Shown here: in pieces, positions 23,001 to 32,290 of the stretch
Layout: each line of letters begins with the position of its first letter
Numbering within the stretch: the stretch's first letter is position 1
NCBI GenBank assembly: GCA_013396915.1
Contig: VWZL01001295.1
Coordinates: 187,690-251,689, forward strand
DNA length: 64,000 bases
Source: Stercorarius parasiticus
Lineage: Eukaryota > Chordata > Aves > Charadriiformes > Stercorariidae
Direction of reading: 5' to 3'
Position numbers and translations under genes: made by a program
Notes under the pieces: model-generated
What the model saw: only the letters and a program-made list of their open reading frames with translations
Told to the model about the DNA's origin: nothing
Databases searched by the model: none

Positions 23001-24857
23001 CACAGCAAATGGCATACCTGTGCATAATCAACGTGCGTTTCACTGTGCCGTTCCTTCACGCTTTTTGTATAAGGCTCAATTTCTTAAACAAGATGATTTA
23101 TAGCTATTGGGTGACAAGGCTGAGTGGCACTTCATAATAACCGATCTCTGCTTTGTTTGGTTATGGGCACAAAATTACGCACAGGTGTGTAGGTAAACAT
23201 ATGTATTTAAGTAGTTCCTTTTCCTGATTGTGCCCTTTGCTTGATGCTGGTTCCTCTAGACTGGGAAACAACCCAGGGAAGGCCCTGGGTTGACAGTGGC
23301 CTTGATCCTGACAGGTATTTAAGTGTGAAAGTTGAACCACACTGTTCTCTGTGCATCAATCACTGCAAACTTAAGCAAGCTTTCACATAAGCCATTTTCC
23401 TTTGAAATGCTGAAACCTGGAAGTATGGGCTACAAACAACATTATTTTTGCAACTGAAATGAATTGTTGTAGGACCTCCTGTCCTACAAAAGGCATGTTT
23501 TCCCTAAAGATGTGAAACTAGCATTAAAAGGCTCAAATTCAGCAAAGCTCATCAGCATTTCTTGGAAAGTTAAGCACCTACTCAAATCCTTGGTTGAACA
23601 GGGACAGACCTGGGCATGTATTAAGATGGTTTATTACTTTACAATAGGATAAACATTCACCAAAATGCTGAAGGAAGGCAGGAGGCAGACTTTCACCCCC
23701 ATGTGTCATGGAGACCAACTCCCCAGCAAGCTGAGCCCATGCTGGTCCTTACCCAGTTTTGGTTTGACAAATCCATTTGTTATCCCAAGGTCATCGGCAG
23801 CCACTGTCTCCCCGTTCACTACTCTGAGGATGGTGAACTCAGCAGCCAGCGTGTGCATCACGAAGGGCAGGTCTCGCTCACGTACCTGAAGTTGACAACA
23901 GGATTAGCTCGTGATGGTATGCACCAGAAGAGAGAGTACACTGCAGTGGAGGTTATGTACTCTCAGGGCACAGAAAAGTGGACACATCACTCCTGCTTCG
24001 GCCAGCAGGTGTGTAAGGATAATTACCATCGGAATGTGTGTCTAGAGAAGCACATTTGGTGACATCACTGCAAATATCAGTAGGATTAAGCACCACAGTG
24101 CTTTTAAGACTGTGGAGACTTCTAAGAGGGAGATGTTTCACCTCTTTTCCAGCAAACCTTCAAGAACTCAGCACTGCCTGCTGTTTAGCCTTGTTTCTCA
24201 ATGAAATAAAGCTTATGTGGCCGTGCCCTGTGTGCATGCTCATGCATGTGTTTTGAGGCAGAAAGACAGTCTGTCTGTCTATCCCCAAAATAACTTTGGA
24301 GCCTCTTGGCCATCATCAGCCAAACTGACAGCAGACACTACGTTCCTCTAACTCTCAGAACACCAGCGTCTGAGTGACGATGGTAAATGCTGCCAGTGCC
24401 TCCATGAAGAGAGAGACTGCAGTGTGGGCTCAGTACTCTCATTAGACGCTGGATAACCCGTACCAACAAATGCCTCATCTCATGGGAAAAGCTCCTGAGA
24501 TGTCAGAGAGCCTAACTACAAGCCACAGAGCTCTGGCGAAAGCAGACTTTGGTACTTCTGCTGCTCCTCAAACAACTTGTTCCCAGAAATGTCATTAAAA
24601 CTGCCCAACTGAGCGTTCATCTGGTGGCAGATGACTCTGCCTGGTCTTCTCATGTCCTCTTACCAGGATGAAGTCCGTCTGATAGGTGGAGAGCATGAAC
24701 ACTGAGATGTTTTGGTCAGCTAGAGGTGCTATTACTGACTTGGCAATTTTGGTCACTCCGATGGGCTGGGAGCCGGAGAAGCCACCTCCACCAGACACCA
24801 CGTTGAGGGCAAGCCATGTCGCATCGGCCACACTCAAGTGTTCCGAGGAAGGGAGCT
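13968..24857 (-). CDS. CASTOR2: CASTOR2 (GATSL2), exons 3-9, 5'-incomplete gene
   Basis: CASTOR2 is an ACT-domain cytosolic protein. It pairs with itself or with CASTOR1 and binds GATOR2 in the amino-acid branch of mTORC1 control. Seven exons join as 24857-24664, 23885-23753, 22447-22324, 21747-21637, 20276-20194, 18742-18648 and 14033-13968, giving 806 nt. Adding the 184 nt I expect for exons 1-2 gives 990 nt, exactly 329 codons plus stop, the known family length. Diagnostic pieces are STYQTDFIL (exon 3), VIHPLSSPSN (exon 5), GELWKMVRIGGQPLGF (exon 7) and YYISTFKFDHAL (exon 8). The VPEENINGVV ending and AEKH terminus fit CASTOR2, not CASTOR1. All introns are GT-AG with preserved phases, so this is a spliced gene rather than a retrocopy. 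No frameshift or premature stop is present. Exons 1-2 were not found up to 64000. Family assignment rests on remembered human CASTOR1/2 sequences. Confidence 0.95.
14309..14361. repeat. Polypyrimidine tract (plus strand) in intron 8
   Basis: Over 50 bp of almost uninterrupted C and T on the plus strand, therefore purine-rich in the transcript. It lies about 275 bp upstream of exon 9 on the transcript. Confidence 0.75.
14633..15280 (+). mobile_element. CR1 LINE, 3' end, interrupted by a gap
   Basis: The left part encodes the C-terminal end of the CR1 reverse transcriptase in the plus frame, from MDRGIECTLSKFAD (14648) to VDEKLNTSQ, with a stop at 14936-14938 where the family continues. The CR1 3' UTR follows, broken by an N run at 15163-15233. 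The right end is GGTCCCTTC...ATTCTATGATTCT, the typical CR1 tail. It is 5'-truncated and dead. It is antisense to CASTOR2, within intron 8. Confidence 0.93.
15163..15233. other. Assembly gap (71 N)
   Basis: The gap sits inside a GC-rich CR1 3' UTR. The matching interval in the CR1 copy at 31032-31503 is about 365 bp, compared with 86 bp here including the Ns. The gap is therefore probably undersized unless the element has an internal deletion. Confidence 0.95.
18335..18420 (+). mobile_element. Old CR1 relic
   Basis: CAGTGGAAGAGACTGCTCAG followed by GGAGGT...AGTCTCCATCATCACAGGTCTTTAA resembles the CR1 3' UTR segment 'gaggttgtggagtctccatc...ggaggtctttaa'. It is diverged and short, with no recognisable tail. 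It lies in intron 8 of CASTOR2. Confidence 0.6.
18648..18742 (-). CDS. CASTOR2: CASTOR2 exon 8 (about residues 277-308)
   Basis: This 95-nt exon encodes DECGIVAQISEPLAAADIPA followed by YYISTFKFDHAL. The acceptor is CCCCCACAG|AT (phase 1) and the donor is TTG|GTGAGTA (phase 0). It forms the body of the last ACT domain. The Asp of FDHAL is equivalent to CASTOR1 D304, which contacts arginine; by my count it is D305 here. ADIPAYYISTFKFD distinguishes CASTOR2 from CASTOR1, which has Ser and Asn at the matching positions. The intron to exon 7 is 1451 bp. Confidence 0.96.
18743..20193 (-). other. CASTOR2: CASTOR2 intron 7
   Basis: 1451 bp, canonical GT-AG, phase 1. No repeat or other gene recognised. 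Confidence 0.9.
20194..20276 (-). CDS. CASTOR2: CASTOR2 exon 7 (about residues 249-276)
   Basis: This 83-nt exon encodes FPNNLLFTSASGELWKMVRI followed by GGQPLGF. The acceptor is CTTTTACAG|A, closing the Arg codon AG|A. The donor is TTCG|GTAGGT, leaving the first base of an Asp codon (phase 1). The GELWKMVRIGGQPLGFDE segment is nearly invariant in the family and starts the last ACT domain (about 260-321). I see no substitutions here that suggest loss of function. The intron to exon 6 is 1360 bp. Confidence 0.96.
20277..21636 (-). other. CASTOR2: CASTOR2 intron 6
   Basis: 1360 bp, canonical GT-AG, phase 2. It contains a MIR-like relic near 20748-20880 and nothing else I recognise. Confidence 0.9.
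20748..20880 (-). mobile_element. MIR/CORE-SINE relic
   Basis: ACTTGCCCAAGGCCACGCAG followed by AGTCTGTGAGAGACGGAATT resembles the MIR word 'cttgcccaaggtcacacag' and its neighbours in reverse orientation. It is strongly diverged. Confidence 0.6.
21637..21747 (-). CDS. CASTOR2: CASTOR2 exon 6 (about residues 212-249)
   Basis: This 111-nt exon encodes VKDSVVGNEDSGHIRFFSFS followed by LIEGYISLVMDVQTQQ. The acceptor is TTCTTCAG|A (phase 2, completing Gly) and the donor is CAGAG|GTGAGC (phase 2, completing Arg in exon 7). IRFFSFSLIEGYISLVMD is strongly conserved in the CASTOR family and forms core strands of the C-terminal half. The preceding acidic loop (KDSVVGNEDSG) is variable between species, as expected. 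The intron to exon 5 is only 576 bp, the shortest in the window. Confidence 0.95.
21748..22323 (-). other. CASTOR2: CASTOR2 intron 5
   Basis: 576 bp, canonical GT-AG, phase 2. Nothing else recognised. Confidence 0.9.
22324..22447 (-). CDS. CASTOR2: CASTOR2 exon 5 (about residues 171-212)
   Basis: This 124-nt exon encodes VQRPVIHPLSSPSNMFCVTS and then LDPDTLPTVATLLMDVMFYSN. The acceptor is CTTTCAG|TT (phase 1) and the donor is AATGG|GTAGGT, leaving two bases of a Gly codon (phase 2). It opens the second half of the protein, which repeats the fold of the first half. One oddity is the Met in SPSNMFCV, a position I recall as Arg in mammalian CASTOR2; an AGG-to-ATG change would explain it. The surrounding residues are otherwise conserved. 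The intron to exon 4 is 1305 bp. Confidence 0.95.
22448..23752 (-). other. CASTOR2: CASTOR2 intron 4
   Basis: 1305 bp, canonical GT-AG, phase 1. Nothing else recognised. Confidence 0.9.
23753..23885 (-). CDS. CASTOR2: CASTOR2 exon 4 (about residues 127-170)
   Basis: This 133-nt exon encodes VRERDLPFVMHTLAAEFTIL at its start and ITNGFVKPKL at its end. The acceptor is AACTTCAG directly before GTA CGT GAG (phase 0). The donor is CTGG|GTAAGG, leaving one base for the next Val codon (phase 1). It completes the first ACT domain and starts the linker between the two halves of the protein. That linker is where CASTOR1 and CASTOR2 differ most, and the sequence here is clearly the CASTOR2 type (LGITNGFVKPKL). 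The intron to exon 3 is 778 bp. Confidence 0.95.
23886..24663 (-). other. CASTOR2: CASTOR2 intron 3
   Basis: 778 bp, canonical GT-AG, phase 0. Nothing else recognised. Confidence 0.9.
24664..24857 (-). CDS. CASTOR2: CASTOR2 exon 3 (about residues 62-126)
   Basis: This 194-nt exon reads ELPSSEHLSVADATWLALNV at its start and QNISVFMLSTYQTDFIL at its end. The acceptor is TTTGCAG and splits the first Glu codon G|AG (phase 1). The donor is CTG|GTAAGA (phase 0). It covers most of the first ACT domain (about 72-138 in the family). It carries the serine equivalent to CASTOR1 S111 (arginine pocket) and the Y-Q-x-D motif equivalent to CASTOR1 Y118/Q119/D121, known for GATOR2 binding; by my numbering these are S113, Y120, Q121 and D123 here. 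The glycine-rich stretch VVSGGGGFSGSQ is the least conserved part. The exon 2 junction that should feed it is missing from the window. Confidence 0.96.
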
Positions 24858-25904
24858 CTGCAAAGAGACAGAGGGGGAGGACAGAGGTTTGTTTTAGAGG
24901 CAGAGGAAGCCAGGTCCACCATCTGGTCCGTATGTGGTTAGCACAGACCTCAGTGCAAGGAATGAGGTGAGCCCACTTATCCAGCCAACCTCCTGGGCTT
25001 CCCACACTGCTTCACAGGTTGGTACTGTACCGCTTTTTACATATACTGACTGCGTCAACTTCCACTGCAGGAGCCATACAGATTTTCAAGGACAACACAG
25101 GGAATGACATGAGCCTCAGCCATTTGCTTGGATGCTGGTGACCAGCACTGGTGACTTCCCCACATGGAAACAGCCTGAGGTCTTTGACTTAACTCAAATC
25201 TCCTCTATTGTACAATTTCTCTGAATACTTTATTTAAGCTTTTCTGGGGTCTTCTGTTCCCTTTTTCCTACCCTAAATCCAAATTTTGTTCTCCTGGACT
25301 TGAGATGGAGGTTGACAGAGCAGTCTGGGCACTAGCCCAAGACTTGGGCGGTGCAGAGCAGGTACCCTATGGATCTGTGGGCTGCTGCTTCCAATTCTAA
25401 AGCAGAAGAGAAGAGCCACATAGGTCTGTGAGGGATGGAGGGTGTAAGGTATACACTAGAGATTACAAACTAATCACATACTAAAATAATGGAAATCTTT
25501 TTAAGAATAACCCCAGTTTCATTCCATTTGCTTCTAGTCTATTGTCATTAAGTAGTTAAAAATCTGCAGCTAAACCATTTAATACAAATTATTAACTGTT
25601 TTAAAGAAACCTTAATGTATTAACAGCCCGTAAAACCAGACATGGACTCTGGAACGAAGGCATAAACTTCAAGACTCTCTGGACTTTGGATTTTGGTTTG
25701 GCAAATTATAGAAACAAACAGTTCAGATCCAGATCCAGACTTAAAAATGCATAATCCCAGTTAAATCTACTTGGCATAAGGAACCTGACCTCGGATGCAG
25801 ATCCAGCCGGCAAAGACGCAGCGGAGGTCCCAGCAGAAACCTACACACTTTGCTTAGAGGTGAGAAGCAGCCCTGCAATCCGAAAATATAAATCCCAGTA
25901 CTGC

Positions 25905-25975
25905 TGCTCTTGCAGTCAGTGGCCTGGCATCGTAGGCAAGCCACTTCGTGTCTCCGTACCCACGTTTCCTACCCT
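25905..25975 (+). mobile_element. Possible MIR relic
   Basis: GGCATCGTAGGCAAGCCACT followed by TCGTGTCTCC...GTTTCCTACCCTG resembles the MIR segment 'gaccttgggcaagtcacttaacctct...cagtttcctcatctg'. Weak, by eye only. Confidence 0.4.
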
Positions 25976-27283
25976 GTCCACCCACTCCTGGCTCCTCCAT
26001 ACAGTATATCCTTTCCTTCTCCTTCAGCGAGACCTTTGGGACCTGTTTCTGTACAGCTCCAGACACCATGTAATAAATTCGTAACCTCACACCCCCCGAG
26101 TCCCCAGGCACCGCTGCTGTGAGACGACGACAGTGCTGAAAACCCAAAATGAACTGAATAACAAATACTGCTCGTTTTGCTCTCCTCAATAACCTCAATT
26201 GTGTGTGGCACGAAAATAACCCTCAGCAAACACTCTGCAAACAGTGGGGACACTAAGGGTTCTGCTGCTGCATTTTGATGTTTAGCTTCACAGGCCAATG
26301 TTTCTTTTTTACTGAATAATCAGAGCTTACATAGAATGAAAACTAGACACCAGGGAGAGGGGGTAAGTTTGAGCATTAATCAACAGCATGTTACCTCAGA
26401 GAGACCAGTGCAAGTTGCTTGCAGAAAATTATTGCAGCAAAATGCCATTTTCTAATCAGACAGCCCTCTGCATCATCACAAAAGCACCCCCAAAACAAAG
26501 CTTACTACATCAACTGGCATGGAGAAGCCAGGGCTCAAAACAACTCCTGCTGATCTAATAAGCAGCTGATGTCTTTTTTTCCTTTATTCCCACCTCTGCT
26601 CCTTGCCTGTGAAGTAAATAAGAAGAAGAAGGGGGGAAAAAAAAAAAGATGTGTTCCTTCTTTCGATGTATATTTACTCCCTGGCAGCACAGCACGGGCA
26701 GGCGCAGGCGAGGCCACCTGCACGTCATTGGTATTTATGCTTCCAATTCCCGCATCCCAAAGCTGTTTTAAAGCAGCCAGGCAACTAAATCACAGAAAGG
26801 TCAAGTGACACCTTTCCTCTCTGCAAGCCCGTCCCCAGAAGCCCCAGGCAGCAGGGCTGCCCCAGTAACCGCGCCAGCTGCGCAGGATGCAGGAGCAGCT
26901 CTGGGCACCCCGGGCTCCTGTGCTCAGCCACCGCTCCCTCCTGCAGCCACACATGGGCCCAAGGCCGCTAATGACTCGTTAGCAGCAGTGAGAAGAGATC
27001 ACAACTCATCTCCCTCTCTATAAACAGAGCAGATGATATTCCTGCCTTGTACAGGTGACGGGGGCCTGGCTGCAGTTCATTAAATACCAGCTGAAATACA
27101 ATTTTGGGTCAGGGATGTGACGGAAGATGCTGTATTTCACGGTGGACGGAGGCACTATCACATTTCACTCCAGCAGCAGCGGAGCTCGTCAACCTCTTCC
27201 TCAAGGGGCAGGAAGGCTGATTTGCTGGTTGCATTTGTAATTACTGGGAAGTGTTGATCACGTTTGGTTTTATGTGTTTAACA

Positions 27284-27308
27284 GGCCCTGTGAAGTGTCA
27301 CAGGGGCC
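27284..27308. repeat. Short inverted repeat
   Basis: The arm GGCCCTGTGA and its partner TCACAGGGGCC are separated by 4 bp, pairing over 10 bp with one unpaired base. It sits in AT-rich intronic sequence. Confidence 0.8.
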
Positions 27309-30300
27309 ATTGCATTTGCTTAAGTAACCTGCCTCTCATAATTCAATTAACTTTGCAAAAAATATATAGAAAGTGACTGAAATACCAATTTTGGACTCTG
27401 TTTCCACTAGGCAGCCAGATGGAAAAGTACAGCCCAAATTTTAATGAAACGAACCCAGGCCAGAAACAAACAAATTCAGCTAAATAGCATCAAATAAGTC
27501 ACGTGGGAAGGTGCTTTGCCCAAGAAGCTGTTAAACGCAGTAAACCCAAGGAGAGCTGAAAACACCAGACGTTAACACAGACTCAGTGAGGCAGAATAAG
27601 GTAATAAACAAAGAGTAAAATGAGGAATTGCCCATGTTTCAGCACCAACCCAGCAAACCCACTATCTCCACCACTTCCCCTCAGAAGAGCAGAGCTCCTG
27701 ATGCCCTGCAGCTTCAGCACCGCAGCATCCCCCCTCCCCGCACTGCGAGATCAGCGCAGAAATGTCCCTGTTGGGCTCTCGAGATCCTCTTGCAACTGGT
27801 TTATCAGCGTGCAGGTCCCAGAGATGAGGGGACGCCTCATCTCTGGCTGAGAAGGACCTCTAAGATGACAGAGACTTGGGCTTTGTTTATTAGAATCAGG
27901 GTCTTTGTTTTGAATTTGCATTGGGGTGAAGCCCCAATTTTTGTGGTTTTGCTGTGCAACGTTTGCAGACCTGCTGCCAGGAGCAGGCACTGTGGGCTCT
28001 GTAGCCATCATTTGCTGCCCATCACCACAACCATGACTGAGAAGGAGAGGAGGGTCACAGACTCCAGCTGTCATTTCCTCCATGGTAGCTGGCACGGAAG
28101 CCCACCAACAAGATGTGATCATCCTGATAGCCCAAGCACAGCCCTCATCTTGTGTATGATTTTGCCTGGCAGTGCAGCACTAGGTGCCAATTGCTGGTGG
28201 GCTCCAATAGCCCATGGTACCGCTCTCTGTGGGCACAGCACTTTCTCTCATCCAAAATTCTCCGCACTGCATGAAATCTGGAGTGCCACCAAGTAGACAG
28301 ACAGATGCTGTACAGAACACAGCTCCTCCAAGGGAGACACTAAACAAATGCCAATCCCTGCTCAAACCAAACCCAACAAACTTATGTCAAATAAGGTTTA
28401 GGGCATGAGTTAAACGGCTTATTCACACCATGGGTGACTTAGTAAGGCCAGAGGTCTGTCTGGAACCTCACTGGCCCATTTGGTAGGTACACTTGAAGCA
28501 AAGCAGCCTCCATGGCACATGTCATCCTGGGATGCAAGGTGGTGAGTATCATTTCGGCCATAATTGGCTCCTTAGTTCAAGTAATCAATACCATTTCCAG
28601 TGAGGACAACAAACGTTGACTGAAACCCAAATAGAGATTGAATTGCTGCCACCAGTGCGCTACAAAATGCTGTAAGCACTGCGAGCTGGGCTCCACGCAG
28701 CACTCTTAAAATACCTTTGGGAGGATGCCGGCCAGATGATGAGCTTCCAGCTCACGGGTCTTTGCAAGCAGCCAAGGTGACCACAGAAAGCAGGGAAGGA
28801 AAATCTCCTGGTTTACAGCCCTGACGAAAGAGTCAGCCAGATGATGTGGGTCTGTTTAACGGTGGGAAAAGAGCAACGCTTTCCTGCCTCCGTTTTCCAC
28901 CCTGGGGACCCCTCAGTCTCATGTATCGCTGGAGGCAAAGCACTGGGAGAGAGTCCTCCTGCTCTGGAGGAGCACTGGAAAACGTGCAAGATGCTCTGAG
29001 GAAGTGCAACGGAACCAGAGCTTTTTTCCCCCCTTTCTATACCTAATTTAAAAGGGTTCTAATTTCTTGTAAGAGGTTACAGTTAAAGGAAGGATAACTA
29101 TAAGCTGTTTTCTGTGGACCTCGGTCCAACTTAAGAGCAATCAGATACCCACTTGAGGACATCAATTAGCTTTCAAGCTAATACAGTGAATTCAAGTGAA
29201 ACTGTAGATATATGACAGATTTATTGTAGTGCTTGGAGAGAAAAGAAGGCGCTCAGCTGGTCTGCTTCTTTGGTGTGGTATGTTGGATCATCTCCTGAGT
29301 ACTTATCTTCACTCAGTACACAAACTTTAGTATTATAGCAGGTACTCTGTGTGATGTGCTACTCCTTGATTTGTTCTGGTACTCTGGATGAACCAATTGC
29401 TCATTAAAGGACTTCAATGCATCATTATAGGACTTATGTTCGCAGCCACAGTTAACTCCAAATGTTAAAAAATAATGAAATTAGAAAATGCTGTAGATTT
29501 TTTGACCAGCCTTCTGGCTTTAGATCCCTTACACTGTACTTATTTCACCTTTTATAGCCTCCCTCTGCAAAAATGACAGCTAGAATCTTGCTTGAATTAA
29601 AAAGAGAGAGAAAACGGCTCCTGCAGCAGCAGGACACCAATGGTCAGGCATTAAAAATAAAAGCGCTGCCAACTGCAAAATTCATGATAAATCGGGAGAG
29701 CTGTCGCCAATGCCTCTATGTGGCAGCACAGTTTATGTACATATATTTTTAATAGGATTTTTATGTTTATTAAAGGGTTCTCTTCCCACTGCCCAGTGGA
29801 AGCTTTTCATTGCTCTGCAGTTTTAAAACCCATCTTATAATGAAGTGAGGGATTATCCAAAGCTCGAGCGTCTTTCTGACTTCTCTGTCGGCTTCAGGCA
29901 GCCACTGCGGAGGGGCTGGAGAGGCCACCGGCTGCTGCAGCTGGGGGCTGCCGAGAAGAGCGTGCAATGGCCAAAGCATCAATGGGCCCAAGGGGAGCTG
30001 GGATGCCCAAGGCAGGTTTCCAGCACCCGCTGGTGTGGTTTCCCTGACATCTAATGAAGTGTGTGTGTTTGAACTGGATGTCTCTGCTCAGAAAACTTTT
30101 TAGCAATTTTTTGTCCTTGAGGGCACCATGGGAACTGGCCACAGGAGCTCAAAATCCTGGGGGGAAGGAGAGTGGGAGGAGGATAAACACCTGAGCCTCA
30201 ACTCTTTTGCAAAATTAGGCTAAGTAAACATTCCTTTAATGTCAGGAAATGGAGCACTCTGTTTCTCTCACTTTCACAAAGCCGTGGGAAAGGGGACAAA

Positions 30301-31031
30301 GCAGGGTAAAGACATCATTTATCAGTTTCTGTAGTGCGTGAAAATCCAGAAGGAGCTCTGAAGCTGGTCCAAAGCCCAGCTTTGTGTGTCCCAGTCCTCA
30401 CTACTCTGGAAGCACGAGGGTTATTCCTGAGGGATGCCCCATTTCTCGCTTTGCTCTACCGCAAGGACAAGACGAAGCGATCTACCATTGTACTCCTCCC
30501 CCGGGACCCCAGCAGGGCAGCAAAAACATCTTGTGGATGTTAGAACGCGAATCATAACCTTTCAGAGGATGCAAATACCCTTTCTTTTTGCCTCAAAACA
30601 CTTACGCTGCCAGCTTCACACTTAATAACTGGGAGCAAATACTTTTGCTGCTGCACAAGTTCTAAACAAGCCCTGCAGGCGGTTTGCAGCGTGGAGCGAG
30701 ATGGCTGCCAGGCAGAAAGTCCTTGGTGTCGGTTTGATTCGAGAGCCCCACACAGAGCACTCCCACACCAAGGGACTTATCTAAGCACAAGAGCCAGGCG
30801 AGATGAAAGCACACCGCCTGGCTTCGTGTTGGGAAACATGATGATTAGGTCCAAAAAGTTAATGCTTTTGTGCACAAGAGAAGGAAGAAAATCCCACAGC
30901 TCTGATTCAGCTGAAATCGTCTCACATGCCAACGAGCCTGAGCAGCTTTTGCAATTTTTTCCATTTATGCTAACGGTTTGGTCATCTGCCATGCTCTTCA
31001 GAGGGCAATACTGGAGGTGATCATAGAATAG

Positions 31032-31503
31032 GACACGGAGCTTTTGGAGCGGGGCCAGAGGAGGCCACGGAGACGCTGGGAGGGCTGGAGCCCCTCTGCT
31101 GGGAGGACAGGCTGAGAGAGCTGGGGGGGTTCAGCCTGGAGAAGAGAAGGCTCCGGGGAGACCTTCCAGCCCCTGCCAGTCCCTCAAGGGGCTCCAGGAA
31201 AGCTGGGGAGGGACTCTGAAGCAGGGAGGGGAGCAATGGAATGAGGGGGAGCAGTTTTAAACTGGAAGAGGAGACATTTAGATGAGATATCAGGAAGAAA
31301 TTCTTTGCTGTGAGGGGGGTGAGCCCCTGGCCCAGGGTGCCCAGAGAAGCTGTGGCTGCCCCATCCCTGGAGGGGTTCAAGGCCAGGTTGGACGGGGCTT
31401 GGAGCAACCTGGGCTGGTGGGAAGTGTCCCTGCCCAGGGCAGGGGTGGCACTGGGTGGGCTTTACGGTCCCTTCCAACCCAAACCATTCTGTGATTCTGT
31501 GAT
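31032..31503 (+). mobile_element. CR1 LINE 3' UTR copy
   Basis: Begins in GACACGGAGCTTTTGGAGCG and runs through the CR1 3' UTR to AACCATTCTGTGATTCTGTGAT, the 8-bp tail repeat. It is 5'-truncated with no coding part. The preceding bases GATCATAGAATA (31019-31030) look like the tip of another reversed CR1 tail. It directly abuts the reversed copy at 31504. Confidence 0.94.
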
Positions 31504-31679
31504 AGTTTGGGTTGGAAGGGACCTTTAAAGGCCATCTAGTCCAACCCCCTTGCCATGAGCAGGGGCATCTTCAACTCCATCAGGTTGCTCAGAGCCCCAT
31601 CCAGCCTGACCTTGAATGTTTCCAAGGATGGGGCATCTACCACCTCTCTGGGCAACCTGGGCCAGAGGCAGGCACAGAA
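31504..31679 (-). mobile_element. CR1 LINE 3' UTR copy, reverse orientation
   Basis: AGTTTGGGTTGGAAGGGACC at its left end and GGGCAACCTGGGCCAG at its right end are the reverse complement of a CR1 3' end. It joins the preceding copy tail to tail with no spacer, so the two form a large imperfect inverted repeat. Confidence 0.93.
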
Positions 31680-32234
31680 GACAGCCTTGCGAGCACAAGT
31701 TGTGACATGAGGAACGCAATGCTCCCAGCATCACACCTCTGCGCTCTGGCTCAGTCTCAGAGGTACAAGCCGGCAGCAAGACATCTCATCCAGCGGCACA
31801 TCAGGAATTTTTAAAGCACTGGTAGCTCCAACATTCACTAGATACCAAGCGCTACCAGCAAAGGGGATGACAGGTTTCTCCAGGATCACAGCAGACCATC
31901 AAACTTCAATTTTTGTCTCTTTTATTGCTCTTCTTTGTGCATCCCAAACTTGCTCCTGATGGGATGCCCAGGCACCTCTGCAGGGCTGGATCCACAACCA
32001 GGGAACCTCGCCATCTCTAACTGCCTGCTTCTGTGTTTTTGACATTTTCTCCTAACAGAGCATGCAAAACTCAGTTTTTTATTCCAAACTCCCTCAACAG
32101 GGAAGCTGTGAAACCTGTCATCTCATTTTCCTATTTAGGTATTATCCCACTCACAAAACTGTCAAAAGAACATTGTTAGGTTCATAAACTCAAACACTCT
32201 GCAGTGAGGAAATGACAGCTTGACATTTTATATA

Positions 32235-32290
32235 TTTAACCTCAATGAAACCGTGCCTCAGTTTCCTACCTATAAAGTGTGTAGAAAACC
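32235..32290 (+). mobile_element. Possible MIR relic
   Basis: CCGTGCCTCAGTTTCCTACC followed by TATAAAGTGTG resembles MIR 'ctgtgcctcagtttcctcatctgtaaaatg'. Short and diverged. Confidence 0.45.

Noticed and set aside
27628..28296. 222-codon plus-strand open frame
   Set aside because: No family resemblance, no promoter or splice context, and it lies in the CASTOR2 5' intron on the opposite strand.
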